Shown: piece after piece, positions 41,346 to 53,874 of the stretch
How the letters are laid out: the number at the start of each line of letters is the position of its first letter
Numbering within the stretch: the stretch's first letter is position 1
Assembly (NCBI GenBank): GCA_963693285.1
Contig: OY848925.1
Location: 6,116,932 to 6,180,931, forward strand
Source: Xestospongia muta
Taxonomy: Eukaryota > Porifera > Demospongiae > Haplosclerida > Petrosiidae
Length of the DNA stretch: 64,000 nucleotides
Reading direction: 5' to 3'
Translations under genes and position numbers: made by a program
Notes under the pieces: model-generated
What the model was told of the DNA's origin: nothing
The model's input: only the letters and a program-made list of their open reading frames with translations
Database searches by the model: none

Positions 41346-44300
41346 TTAACGAACAAGGAGTACATTACCATTAACAACCAAATACTTCAAACTATTATTA
41401 TTAACAACAACATTTTGTAATTGTTGTATACCAAATTCAGTAATATTAGGGCAGTGAGTGAGATCTAGTTCTTGTAGTGTGTTAGTGTTTGTAATGAGAG
41501 TAGATAGATGCGGTATGTCTTTATCAGTAATGTTATTGTCATACCACAACTCTAATCTCTTGATTATTTTATTATTAACTACAGCAGTTGTTAATAAGTG
41601 GTAAGTATCTGGTACGAGAGGTGAGGAAGAAAGATGTAGTTCCTCCATTGTTTGGTTATACGTTAGTACTTGAGATAGTTTACTGACACAGTCACTATCA
41701 AAACGAGTGTTCACTATATAAAGTCCCCCCACTTGACATCCATTAATATCAGTTAATATTGTAAGTAAACTTTGAGGAGATATAGACCTGAGTGTAATAC
41801 TCCATGTTGTGTGTTGTCGTCTCTTTAATTGACGTATCACTTCTTTACATTCCGCCACAGTAGATGAAGTAAGTATAACACCATAATTGTACCACTGAAC
41901 ACTTCCAGTGTTTCCTATAATAAAACATAGTTACTATATAATATTTTACACACATAACAATAGCTATACACACACTCTAACATGCTCAACTACGATTGTC
42001 AAGGCCTAACGAAAAAGACGACGCCATTACTGATGTTAGGTTACTATGGCAATGATTTACGGAGATGAACGGATTCTACAAAACGGTCTTAAATTTACTG
42101 AGTGTTATACTAATAATTTACTGTATTAGATGATGTGAGCTAAAGATGGGAACGTCAATATCTACTGAGACAGGCAAACAGGGTACAGCTACTAAACTGT
42201 TATACCAATAATTTACTGTATTAGTTTGGAGGACTAAATTGTGTTGATATATTATCACTCAATGAGCTGAGCCAGGATGAGGATGTCAATATCTTACAAA
42301 GTTACTGAGACCAGTACAGGGTACCTGGCAGGTAGTTATAAGGATGACTAGTACATCACAAGCAACACTCATTATGTAACAGATAAACAGAGTTCATGTC
42401 TTGTTTGTTGTGTGTTTATAATATATATTTCATAGACTTTTGTAGATTTTTCTTTTGCAAGCCAATATTTTACTTTATTAACTCTATCTAACTTTAATAA
42501 TTAAGTCAGCATCATTACCAGTCCAGTGGAGATGAACGGATTCTACAAAACGGTCTTAAATTTACTGAGTGTTATACTAATAATTTACTGTATTAGATGA
42601 TCTGAACTAAGATGAGGGACATCACTATCAATTGATCATAGACAGACACACAAGGTACTGAACTGTCAGTAAGGATGACTCAATTATATCACTAGTCAAG
42701 ATGATTCACAATTAAGAAGCAATACTCAAGCATAAATCATCATGATGTCTGGTAATAGAGTTTTGTTTGACTTGTCTTTTGTGTGTTGACATTTTCTCTT
42801 TTACTTTACAAATGTCATGATATAATAAAACATTATATTTAGTATTGTGATGTGATATCATAATGTAAGTTATGTCATTTATAATGTACTTCAATATTTT
42901 GAAACAATAATTATTATTTGAAACTATCCTATCAACATTGAAGCTGGAACATGTGTGTAATAATAGTGACATCATTTCTCTATGTCAGCTAATGAACACC
43001 AGTTAACTCACAGATGTCATTACAGTATTTTCATATCAGCTCAAGTTTACTATTCTTCTAGTAATTAGTCTTCTCTCAATTTTTTTGTTTTTCTTATATT
43101 TTCATTATACACGATATAGTACATGTATACATATAGCTAAAAATATTGATGAGGGATTAATTTGACCATGTTGGTGATTTTTGAAATTCTACAACTTTTG
43201 ATACCACACTATTTTAACATAATACATTGTAAAATTTAAATTTTATTATCTCCAATATTTCCACTATATTCAGTACAGTACATGTACTATACATTCATGT
43301 CAGTACATGATAATAATATTATTAACTATAAACCATGTACTGGTACTTTCTTTATATCAGTGAATTTATGCTTAGCTTGTGTCTTCTGGAACTATATAAC
43401 ACAACATAGTCTTCAAATTGTACACTCAATTCCTCTATCCTGTTGTGGACATCTTTATAATGTCAGTGGTAGTCCTAGGTACTGATGTCAAGAGTAACTA
43501 TTCCTGTATTATTTGATAATGTGTTTGTTCTTGACTTCTTGATCTCTAGTGATCATGTGACTTATTGTTATTTTACTTGTTGTATCAATTAATGGTAGGT
43601 CATATACAATTATACTAGTATATATAAATATATAGTACTAAATATTTGAGGTATATGGGAGTCTTCTTCATTTGTATTTTATGAATTTACTTTTAATAAT
43701 TATATTAACCCAATCATACAATGTAGTATTGAATTTAAACTCATAGTTTCCACATTATACTCAACCTCAAAATATCTTGAAGTAAACAATAACTTGACTA
43801 CATTAATTGGTACATGTGTAGGTACTATTATGACAGAGATCATTATAGAGATCCACTATAGATTACTGAGAAATATTTTATAGTTGAACATTGAACTTTT
43901 TATTATTACTGAGCCATCAAAGATGAATCCATCACTTGTTCTTACTCAACATTGTCAACAGATGTGGTGATGAAAGCAACTAATGAAATAGACTTGTGTC
44001 TTCATGTAATAAATTTCACATACAGTTGTTGTATGTGAAAATTGATGAGTTATCACATGTTGTAGGAGTGTGGTACAAGCCAGTACATATTGTGCCATAT
44101 ATATATTGTAGTTTAATCAAATATTTTAATATTACTAAATTTATAATGGCAACTTACTTGGTAATTCCTCATCATCTAATGATTCCTGTTGGTCACTATG
44201 GGTATCTTTCTCCTCGTCTGTACCTTTTGATGTTAACTGAGTGATGATTTTATCTTTCTCTGTCAATTGAAGAGTTAGTGAACTAATCATCTCCTGTAAT

Positions 44301-47300
44301 CTTGTAATCTCTTGTTGTCTGTCAGTAGCTACACAGTACACAATATAAGATATTGTATATTTTGAGTAGTTATATAATACCTTCTCTTTCTTGGACAGTA
44401 GATGTGAGGTCCTCTAGTGTTTTCACCAGCTCATATGCTTCTGTATCTGAAATATGAAGTGATAAAGAATGTGCAGGTGTAGATAAAGTTATATAAAGAG
44501 CATATGTACCTATACCTTCTTGTTTGCTATCAAGTGGTTCCTCAAGTTTTTGACTTAAAAGTGGATGACTAGTTTTAAGGAGATCTCTTACTTCTAATAT
44601 CCGAGACCTCAGATCTACAATAGATAAAGTAAAGAGCTATACATGTTGTTAATATACCTTTTATGTTCTCTGTTAACTGAACATTTCTTTCCTCCTTCTC
44701 TCTTAATTGTAAAGTAAGAGACGTTATTATCTCTTGTGATGATTGTAGCTCCTTCTGTAATTCTATAGAATATAAAGCACATGTACAACACATGTATATT
44801 ATAAATATTAGACATAATAATTATACATAATAAACAGGAGCACACAATGAGAAAAGACAAGAAATGGAAGGACCAAAAAATCCCATGCAGTTTATCAAAT
44901 CTGATCTATAGAGCTCTTGGGAGTACTGTTACTATATTAAGATCAATAACTTATTAATTGTGGTTATATATGAGACCTTAATGAAGGCTCTTTGCACTCT
45001 GTCATGTCATTAGTTTTCTTTGTCTTGAAAGTTTTACTACATATCTCAATCTATACAAGGAATTACTTTAGACTAGAGCTCTCTCTACCTATAGTATTAC
45101 TTGGGAACTGTACTTATCATTCAATTAATGATGTGGAAGTTTCATGTTCTTTATTCATTACGGTAGTTCCCTCAGCAAGTGCCCATCCCCATATTTTTGT
45201 CCTTAAAGGAAAATGTCAATTCCCTGTGGAAGTGGCCACCCTCATCCCACTCTCTTAGATTTGTGGTTATTGTGGTTGTTATCACGTGTTGTGCAAAGAG
45301 AAATAAGCTAGGCTAGCAATTTTCTAAGTTTAGACATTATAGTTTCGTTGTCTTTTATTCCATTTGGAATTAAAAAGGTCAGCTCACAAGGCATTTCTAA
45401 AACGCCTTGCTTAATGGAGTATCTTCTCCTTTTGTCCTTGACTGTATAGCATATTGTTCCCCCTTTGTGAAGAAAGAACCAACATATCTTTGAAATGTCT
45501 TTTGGGATATCAACATTTGCCCTTCATTACAGCAACAACGAATCTATCATGAGGATTGTTGTGTTCCTTCTTTGTTGAAAGTGTCTTTCCTATCTCTGTA
45601 CTCCATATTGACTTGCAAACATGATAGCCTTGTATAGATGATTCTGTTACAAATTGGAGATATATCATACCTGCAGCTTCTTGGTGAGACAATTCAGAAT
45701 GGTGAGACGAAATTCAAGATGAAATTATCATCAAGTCATTTAAGAAATCTGGATTATCTAATACATTAGACTGAAGTGAAGACAGTGAGATTCGAAAGGA
45801 GATACCAACAGATTTTGAAGATGAAATTCTTGGAGTGGAAGAACATGAAGAGGATAATAATGAAAAGGAATTTGATCCATTTGATGATTGAACACAATAA
45901 TTAATCAAGAATATTCAGGATTTAATTAACTATTCAGAAGTGGGTGCTTACTAGAACCTGTTGTTGAAAAATCATGCGTAAACGCCCACCCCTTTCAAAT
46001 TCCAAATGAACTGTAAGCACCCATGGGTGCTTACTCGGGGAACTACAGTACATGTTCCTGTTAATTATATCTGCTAAGTTCTCACCTTTCTGTGTAGACT
46101 TTAACTGAGTAACTTCTAATGACATTGTCTTCTTCAATTTTGCTTCAACAATTCTTGGATCTACAATAATTTATATTAATTATAATTATAATGTTAATTG
46201 AATTTTGTAGACCAATTATAGTTTTGTAGATACATCCTATAACATTTTATATTTTACTTACCTTTCATCTTCTCCATCAACTGACTGATTCCACTTTCTT
46301 CTCTCTCCATTACTTCTACATTTAGTGATTTTATTTCCATTTGTAATCCCTTAATCTCTTCTTGTTTCTCTACTAACAGTTTATTAGTAACTATAGAACA
46401 TAACCATATATGGTATGTACTACTATCAGTACTATAGCTCACCTTCTTTATGTCTGGTTAACTCCTCTATCTCTAAGGTCTTTGCCTTATTCATTTTCTC
46501 TGATAGTTTCAGCTTCTCTGTTTACATTAGGTACATAATTATATCTCAATTAATGTACATGTACCTGATAAAGTATCAGTTGATGGTTGATCTTGTGGTC
46601 CTTCTCTCTCCATACTGTGTGCTAGTAGTAATAAAATATACCCACATAATAATACAGCGTTGGTTATTATTAGCTATCAGTGAAAGGTATTTAATCATAC
46701 AGAGTTTAGAATATAATATGATGACTTGATGGTAAACTATTAGCTACACTGTAAAACTGATTTGTTGATTTAACTAATATATTGTTATACAGGTTGCATG
46801 TAGCAAACTTAATATAATGCAAAAGTAAACATAACACTGTTTTTATTACTGATGTACTACAGCTGCATAAACAGTAGTACATTAGTAATCAAAACAATGT
46901 TATGTCTATATTCACATCATATTAGTTTACTACCTGCAACCTGTATAACAATACATTGGTTAAATCAACAAATCAATTTTTACAGTGTAGCTATGTATGT
47001 AATTGATGACACAATGTAGTATAGGTCAGAATATATACATATAAAATAACTAACTTTGTTTTGTCTTTTCTCTCTCTAAAAGTTTATTTAGAACATCCTC
47101 TTTTTCTTGTAGCAATTTAACAAGTAGAGATACTTCTGGTTTCTCAGAATATGATCTAATATATATGGTCGTAAAGTGAGAATATATTCAAAATAACACT
47201 TACAACACAGCCACTACATCAACATTAACTTTGTAAGATTGATTTGACTTGTCCCACTCAATGTAATTGAACAACTTGGATTTAGGAGAGCTTTTCTCCA

Positions 47301-48904
47301 ATACTACTGTGGGAAGACTAAATACTAATTCAATACAGCCTTCATTGTAATCATTGAAGTGTAAGATAGCACAACTTTGAAAACCCAGTAGTCTGGCAAG
47401 GTTACGTTGAATAGCTTTGACTTCTCCTCCAGTTATGACGAGATCTGCAGACACTTTAAGATGAAGTTCAGTACATTGAGATTGTGTGTGTGGAGGAGCA
47501 CATGGTATCTCAAAAATGGAGCGTTTTAAATAAGGAATGAGATGATTATCTTCATATTCTTTTAAACGCATCCTTTCAGATTCATCTCCTAAAATTTCAA
47601 CTACTACTTGAAGTGAATCATAGTTGAACCATGTACAGTGTTTGGACAACTCAAAAAAGACATCTGAAACACTGTCATCTCTTCTAAAATCAAACACATT
47701 TGGTTCTCGCTGATCTTGCTTTTCTGAGGTGCCATAATTATGTGCAATCAACTGAATATCTCTCGGGTTAACTTTACGTTTTCGAAACGATTGCAAAAGT
47801 TGAGCAATAAAAAATGTATAAGCTTTACGCACAACACGATTGTCATCCATTAGCTGGTTTCTCACTGCCTCTTGGTCGCTCTCTGTCAAATCTTCCCAGT
47901 TTGGATAACGAACTTTAGCTTTCTCTGGAGCAAGGTGAAATGTAACTGTTTGTGGCAATGATGTCATTCTCTTTGAAAGATATTTTAATATAGATTCAGC
48001 TACAAAATGATCTTCCATTTTTAAAAAAGACTTCACCAATTCTTTGTAAGTAGCTGCACTCCCGTTTTTTCTTTTCCATGCCCACAATAACTCATTCTTC
48101 TTTTCTACATCACTTTTATCACTTTGGGAAATACTATGAACTCTTTCTGTTGATAAATTGAGACAACAACCAGCTGTTATATAGTCATCGTTCATATGTT
48201 GTGAGACCTCAATGAAAACTCCATCATCACACTCTTTATCCACTACTTCATATGATAGACCATACTGACTGAGTAGACTTGAAATATCTAATGTAATTAA
48301 AGAGACATTACAATATACAAAGACAATATAATTGATACTTAATATATTTTTATTTCAATTAGCATATTTACTAGTTATATGAGAGCTATGTTTATATACT
48401 AATGGGTGGGGTCAATACCTCACTAGCCAAAGCAATGAGCATTGAGACACATCCTAAGTATAATACATAGTGTATAACATGAGAATAGATCATTACATTA
48501 ACTGATTAATAATGATACTAGAATTGATCAATGTCTCATAATGGAAATGTCTCATCATGTTGTATTGACATACCATGGTACTGGGCAGCTAATGTTGACA
48601 GCTCTGCTGCAAGATTCCTACCAACAATGGCTGCTGGTCCACCAAGATCCTCAAGAATTCTAACAAGACGATGACAGCTTGTCTGTATTTCCTCTACAGT
48701 CTTCCCCAACTTCAATCCAGTTTTCAATTCGTTAGCTATATCAGCAAAATTCTCGCTTCTCATAACAGACTCAGATATCAGACTAGCGGCAAATACTTCC
48801 TCAGTAAATTTTGTCATACATCCTTGTAGAGCCGAACTGAGGTTGGCATATTGAGAATTAAAGATATTGATAACGGCTTTCTTGTAGCTTTCGAGACTAG
48901 CCAT
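41346..48904 (-). CDS. LRR copy B, first exon interrupted by a MULE
   Basis: Tandem paralogue of copy A with the same exon order: CARD-like exon (48904-48574), death-domain exon (48287-47204), coiled-coil exons (about 47140-46100 and 44790-44150) and LRR exon (about 41915-41346). Most introns are nearly identical to copy A. The first seven or so codons are changed: the MULE inserted after the first four original codons, and the present ATG (48902-48904) and the next two codons lie in the transposon end, reading M-A-S then rejoining LESYKK in frame. The original start is at 53892-53894. Whether B is still expressed from a transposon promoter is unknown. The death-domain frame stays open, so decay has not gone far. 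Confidence 0.68.
42061..42601. repeat. 72-bp direct repeat bracketing a segment missing from copy A
   Basis: The block starting AGATGAACGGATTCTACAAA occurs at 42061-42132 and again at 42530-42601. Copy A has one block, at about 32634-32705, and lacks the sequence between them. This fits a deletion by recombination between the repeats. Confidence 0.75.
45190..46050 (-). mobile_element. HIRAN-domain element in an intron of copy B
   Basis: Same insertion as in copy A: TAGTTCCCTCAGCAAGTGCC at the left and CTTACTCGGGGAACTACAGT at the right. The HIRAN piece IQGYHVCKSIWSTEIGKTLS lies in the frame at 45510-45692, followed by the KRRRSSIKQGV-like part near 45400. It differs from the A copy by scattered substitutions and small indels. 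Confidence 0.62.
46747..46987. mobile_element. Hairpin MITE, present only in copy B
   Basis: A 241-bp near-palindrome with inverted ends, CACTGTAAAACTGATTTGTT against CACTGTAAAAATTGATTTGT read from the right, flanked by TAGCTA (46741-46746 and 46988-46993). Copy A has the empty site GTTAGCTATG at about 36760. Superfamily uncertain. Confidence 0.8.
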
Positions 48905-49000
48905 TAGCGACAGTACGTTAGCATCGAAAAATACTGACGTTTCACGGACGTTTACGGAATTGAGATTGACATAAAGTACGTGGCGGTAAGTATTATATTA

Positions 49001-49615
49001 TTAAGATTGACATAAAGTACAAATATAATCATCATCTTTTAATTGTTGTCCTTGTCTTTGTATACACAACAGATGCATCCAGATATTGCACTTAGAACAA
49101 GAAACCCACATCACCACCTCTAAAATTGACTCATCATCCTCTTTATGACAATAGCCACATAACAATACATCTACCTTGTCCAAGTTTTGTGCCAATGCTC
49201 TAAATTCTCGTAGTGTAGGCTTCCTCATTTGTCTGATGGATTCCCTTTTTTTCTTAGTGGAATAGTATCGTAGTTGTTTGTCATTGTTTTTATTAGGGGC
49301 AATTTTTCAAACTTCCTTGATTGTGATATCTGAATGATTTTCAATTGCTTTAACCATGTTTATTGCTGCTCGGAGATGTTTACCAAGTTCTGTCAGAGTC
49401 ACTGGATTATGTAAGGATGGTAGTAAAGCTAACAATTCATGTAGTTCAGTTTGTTGTATTTCTAGTAACTTAAAAACTGAAGAGGAACTGTTGATGTTCT
49501 TCAGGACAGTTGCAAAGTGTGTGTTATATTCATCTCTGTTTGTATGACATTCAAGTGTTGCTGTGTCTTTCATCAATATGATGTGTAGTATGTGCATGTG
49601 TTTGCATACAGTCAT
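49001..49615 (-). pseudogene. MULE C-terminal SWIM zinc finger and PHD finger pieces
   Basis: 49307-49615 opens with MTVCKHMHILH, the CxHxH end of a SWIM finger, followed by a helical segment. 49001-49228 encodes a PHD finger: CGYC, CSKCNIWMHLLC and CTLC give the Cys4-His-Cys3 pattern. The two frames are separate, so they were either joined by splicing or are now frameshifted. A PHD finger at the end of a MULE transposase suggests histone-tail reading; that is inference. Confidence 0.65.
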
Positions 49616-49845
49616 GTGTGTAATTGAGTCTAAACAAGTACATGAGTATGCATATCAAAGTTGACAGTTGTTAAAGCTTGTCTCCTTTTGAAGTGTGTAA
49701 TGTATTGATGCATCCCTTTCAGATCTTATCATCCAGCCATTATTAATTTGGTCGATGTCATATCCATTCTTCATCATTTCCTCACCTCATTTGTGGCGTT
49801 TATTTATTTCCATAACTCTGTGTGTTACTTTCCCTTTGTTGATTT

Positions 49846-51184
49846 TTATGAACCTTGCAAAAGCTTTGTCCTTAGCAATTTAGAAGAGAACACACAATAA
49901 ATGGTCAAGACGTCTATTTTGTTTCCCCTCCAGGTACACCTTTTTAGGAGACGGTGAAATGCTTCCACAAACATATTGGTGTTTATCATCTTCCATTTAT
50001 GGTGACAAATGATTGCAGTAATATGTTGTAAAGTATTGGTAAAAGTTGAGATATCTATTTTTAACATGAGAGAGGAACTGCTGAAGTTTTACTTTAAATT
50101 CTACTTCATCTTGTTGTGTTAGTAAAACTTGCAGGTGATGATAAATGGTGATTCGTTCTTCTTGGTTAGAAATATGCTTGTTTAGTGCATCCCTCCAGGC
50201 CCTGTCGATGTGCCATGCACAAAGCAATTTTCTTGTTCTGTTAGCTCCATAAACCCCTACCCAAGCATTCCAAAATTGCTCAGCATCATCACTCATAAAA
50301 ACCTCAGGTTGTAAGAGACCAGTGCGTTTCTTTAAGTGTTTAAATACTTGTACTAATGCACACATGTCCTCTCTATTACAGACAGCTCGAGCCACAGGTA
50401 TGCCTTCACTGTATTCATCAAGTACCATAACTGTTATCAAATTGAAGTCATAGATGTTAGTTCTGTAAGTTGCGTCCACACAAAAAATGTTATCTCCAAA
50501 GTTTGTCATCATGTCTCATTGGAATTCTGTTTGTATCACTAGAAGAAAATCATTTTGTCCAAGGTCATCAGTGTCATCATTTTGTTCATTTCCTTGCTGT
50601 TTAAAAACAACAATAGGGTTGTAGTCAAAGGTTTTACATTGTTCAACCCAGGCCTGCACACTGGTATAGTCATTAGTGTGTCTCTCTATTCCATCAATAT
50701 TGTACTGTCGTTTTATGTTGTGAATGTCTTGTCTTGAGATAAGATGTTTACGTTCCATTTTCTCTGCTACAGTATCCCTAATGCTGTCAAGGATTTTTTC
50801 GATTGTCACTCCTTGTTGCAATTTTGCTGGAACTTGTAAATGAATATCTTCTGTTAGAGTCAGGTGAGCTAGTTCAATATCATGATTATAATGTGTACTG
50901 TTAAACTCAACAAAAACATGACCATTTTCTTGTTTCTTGGCTATTATATGTGCTGTACAATAACATCCAATTTTGCTCGTACCCTGTGATTTTAAGCATC
51001 GTTTACCTGTTCCTTTTGATGTATATTCCCCTGATCGGTTACAGTAAAAGTAGTGATTACGAATACCTAACCTCACACGAGATGATGTACGCTGTACATA
51101 AATTGTATTAGTGTCTTTCTCTTCTTTTTCTTTCCATTGCAGGAATTCATTGAAGCTTTTAAATGTATAATTTACTTCATTCAT
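49846..51184 (-). pseudogene. MULE transposase core, frameshifted
   Basis: The upstream frame (51184-50516) contains a FAR1/FLYWCH-like DNA-binding region with Cys pairs (HYFYCNRSGEY, KIGCYCTAHI). The next (50512-49997) begins NFGDNIFCVDATYRTNIYDF and holds the MULE DDE core: Asp in CVDATY, then VFMSDDAEQFWNAW, then KLLCAWHIDRAWRDAL. The third (50067-49846) holds INTNMFVEAFHRLLKR. Frameshifts near 50514 and near 50000 separate them, so the transposase is inactive as it stands. Confidence 0.8.
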
Positions 51185-51198
51185 GACGACCTTGTGGA

Positions 51199-52469
51199 TA
51201 TTCTTTAGATGACCACTAAGTTCTTTAAGTGAGTCAAATCTGTTAAATATAAATTAAATAACAATATTATTCTATATGTACATGTATACACTTTGTATCA
51301 CACTCATTACATTGTATCAGTGCTGTTCCTTCAAGTTTAGTGTGATGACTGCTGCTTCGATGTTTAAAAACTTTGAGACATTCCAAACGTGTCAATAATT
51401 TTGATGGTGATTTGACTTTTGTTAATAACTTAATAGCTTTGGAGGGGAACCTCAATGGAGATTTAGACAGCTTGATAGGTGATGAGTTAGATCGTTTGAT
51501 AGACAAGGACTTAGGTGACTTGATAGGTGATGAGTTAGATCGTTTGATAGACAAGGACTTAGGGGACTTGATAGGTGATGAGTTAGATCGTTTGATAAAC
51601 AAGGACTTAGGGGACTTGATAGGTGATGAGTTAGATCGTTTGATAGACAAGGACTTAGGGGACTTGATAGGTGATGAGTTAGATCGTTTGATAAACAAGG
51701 ACTTAGGTGACTTGATAGGTGATGAGTTAGATCGTTTGATAGACAAGGACTTAGGGGACTTGATAGGTGATGAGTTAGATCGTTTGATAGACAAGGACTT
51801 AGGTGACTTGATAGGTGATGAGTTAGATCGTTTGATAGACAAGGACTTAGGTGACTTGATAGGTGATGAGTTAGATCGTTTGATAAACAAGGACTTAGGT
51901 GACTTGATAGGTGATGAGTTAGATCGTTTGATAGACAAGGACTTAGGTGACTTGATAGGTGATGAGTTAGATCGTTTGATAGACAAGGACTTAGGTGACT
52001 TGATAGGTGATGAGTTAGATCGTTTGATAGACAAGGACTTAGGTGACTTGATAGGTGATGAGTTAGATCGTTTGATAGACAAGGACTTAGGTGACTTGAT
52101 AGGTGATGAGTTAGATCGTTTGATAGACAAGGACTTAGGTGACTTGATAGGTGATGAGTTAGATCGTTTGATAGACAAGGACTTAGGTGACTTGATAGGT
52201 GATGAGTTAGATGATAGAGATGTAATGGATATTGGGAAAATTGTATTTATAGTTGTGATCTACACACATTTACTTCAAAAATATGAATAAGTAATGAAAC
52301 ATGAGTATACCTTCTGTCGTTTAGTTTGCGGTAGTTTGAGAGATGTTGTACGTTTAGGTAGTACATGTACAAGTTGACTGACTGATGCTCCATGAATAGA
52401 TGATGGTAATAAATCAGCTGATGTATTATTGAAAAAATAGGTCTGTGTGGATAAAGTTAGTTCTGTCAT
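51199..52469 (-). pseudogene. N-terminal part of the MULE protein with SPKS repeats and a C2H2 finger
   Basis: A minus-strand exon (52469-about 52312) starting MTELTLSTQTYFFNNTSADL is followed by about fifteen 16-residue repeats SIKRSNSSPIKSPKSL (about 52200-51467), then by CNECDTK, spliced to FDSLKELSGHLKNIH; together these make a C2H2 finger just before the transposase core. The repeats are rich in SPxK-type motifs like those of H1 and other minor-groove binders. The minus frame is preferred over the equally open plus frame because it continues into the zinc finger. Confidence 0.6.
51467..52210. repeat. 48-bp tandem repeat, about 15.5 units, inside the MULE
   Basis: Unit (plus strand) contains TTGATAGGTGATGAGTTAGA. 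Copies differ at two sites (GATAGACAA/GATAAACAA and GGTGAC/GGGGAC). The length keeps both strands open. Confidence 0.95.
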
Positions 52470-52509
52470 ATACCTTTCAACAACAACTTGAAGAATGCTG
52501 TTTAAATAA

Positions 52510-53838
52510 ATATTAAGAGTTTATTCATTGTTACAGGGTTACAAACAAATACTTACGAAGAAGGATGATTGATCAGGTATAGTGCTAAATCAACTCGTAT
52601 TTTTTGTAGGTCATTCTATTAGAGTATTTTGTGATTTGTGATGACATAGTACATAATTATACTCACCATTGTAAACATATATTGAATATCCTTTCCCAGG
52701 AATAGATTATAAATATTCTACATTTCTTAAAATGATAATTATTTTCATTTGACATATCTACATGTACCTTTAACATGTATATTCCACAACTACAGGTGTC
52801 AACTTGTAATGGAACCATCTACAGGTATCAAGAAGAAGGTATTTACAAACATCAAACATGTTGTGTATAATCAAGGTGGAACTTTATAAGAGTGATGACC
52901 ACAAGTTTAAACCTATGGGTAAGTCTTTCTTATCTCATTCTTGAAAGCCATTGTCTAATTGTGTGACCTTTGTAGCTAGTTATTTTAATAGTAAAAGCTT
53001 ACCTCAGGTTGATCAATTTGTAGACTTGTTATTTGCTCAACACCTTTGAATATTTCTTGTGTAAAAGTACTAGCATAAATTACATAAGTCAAAACATGAC
53101 AATGGATATTCTTACATGATCTTTTGACAAAGAGTATTTCTTCCTACCATCATAGAGTCCATAATGTAGACCCTTGACAGACGAAAGTCAACAATCTGTA
53201 ATAATGGTATATGTAACAGTAAGTGCCTGTTGGCATTATACTTACAACACAAAACCAATGCTCCTGTCTACATATAGGAAATATCCATACTCTCTTTTGT
53301 ACTAAACCAGCTACGTTGATCTGTAGATTTTAGTTGTTATGTTTGTTGTAACAATAATATACTAACCCAAGGCTGGTTTTGTGCAGCTCCTTGAGGACTC
53401 ATCTGTTCAATACGAGGGTAAATGTAACTATCAAATATAAACATATCCTATATAGTATTAATAGATAATAATTATTATTATAATATGTTTGCATTTTATA
53501 CTTTTGAAACACTAGATGTGTCATAAAGATAAACACAAAGAAAAGAGTTGACAGTTTGATCATCAAGATATTTATTTACAACTTGAGCTCCAAAACCACA
53601 GAGACACCAAAGAGAATCCCGATTAAAGTGAACTTCTTACATAGTGAAACAGTCAGACGTTTTATTGCAAACAGTCAACAACAATTCAGTGCTATTACCA
53701 CTGACTGACAATTCCTTCAACTTTTCCAATGCTATCTTTACTGCTGTGCAGCTGTTTTATTTATAATCATTATTGTGAGTAGAAAGTAGTTATTCACGTG
53801 GGCGAGGTAATTACACGGAAATATACGGATTTGTACAC
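52510..53838. other. Non-coding 5' part of the MULE
   Basis: AT-rich sequence between the first recognisable MULE exon and the right terminal repeat. No convincing coding exon is seen; short frames lack known motifs. Confidence 0.45.
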
Positions 53839-53874
53839 TGCTAACGTACTGTCGCTAATGGCTATATATATAGT

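Larger units (their letters stand above)
48896..53874 (-). mobile_element. MULE (Mutator-like) DNA transposon, 4,979 bp, TIRs and 8-bp target duplication
   Basis: Terminal inverted repeats: left 48896-48923 (ACTA then GCCATTAGCGACAGTACGTT and AGCA), right 53839-53874 with the same 24-bp core and an extra TA run near the tip. The 8-bp CTTTCGAG flanks both sides (48888-48895 and 53875-53882); copy A has the empty site. Minus-strand genes code for a degenerate MULE transposase with C2H2, FAR1-like, DDE, SWIM and PHD parts, plus a repeat-rich N-terminal region. The target duplication length is within the range typical of Mutator-like elements. Confidence 0.88.

Noticed and set aside
31240..48904. 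Copies A and B as two haplotypes joined by mis-assembly
   Set aside because: Not fully excluded, but the spacers differ (USP fragment against NUP98-CCDC22-TUBGCP4), LRR residues differ strongly, a third copy exists, and each copy has its own insertions. Tandem paralogy explains this more simply.
51373..52290. Plus-strand ORF with DKDLGDLIGDELDRLI repeats
   Set aside because: It is the mirror of the minus-strand frame, which continues into a C2H2 finger and the MULE transposase. The plus frame leads nowhere recognisable.
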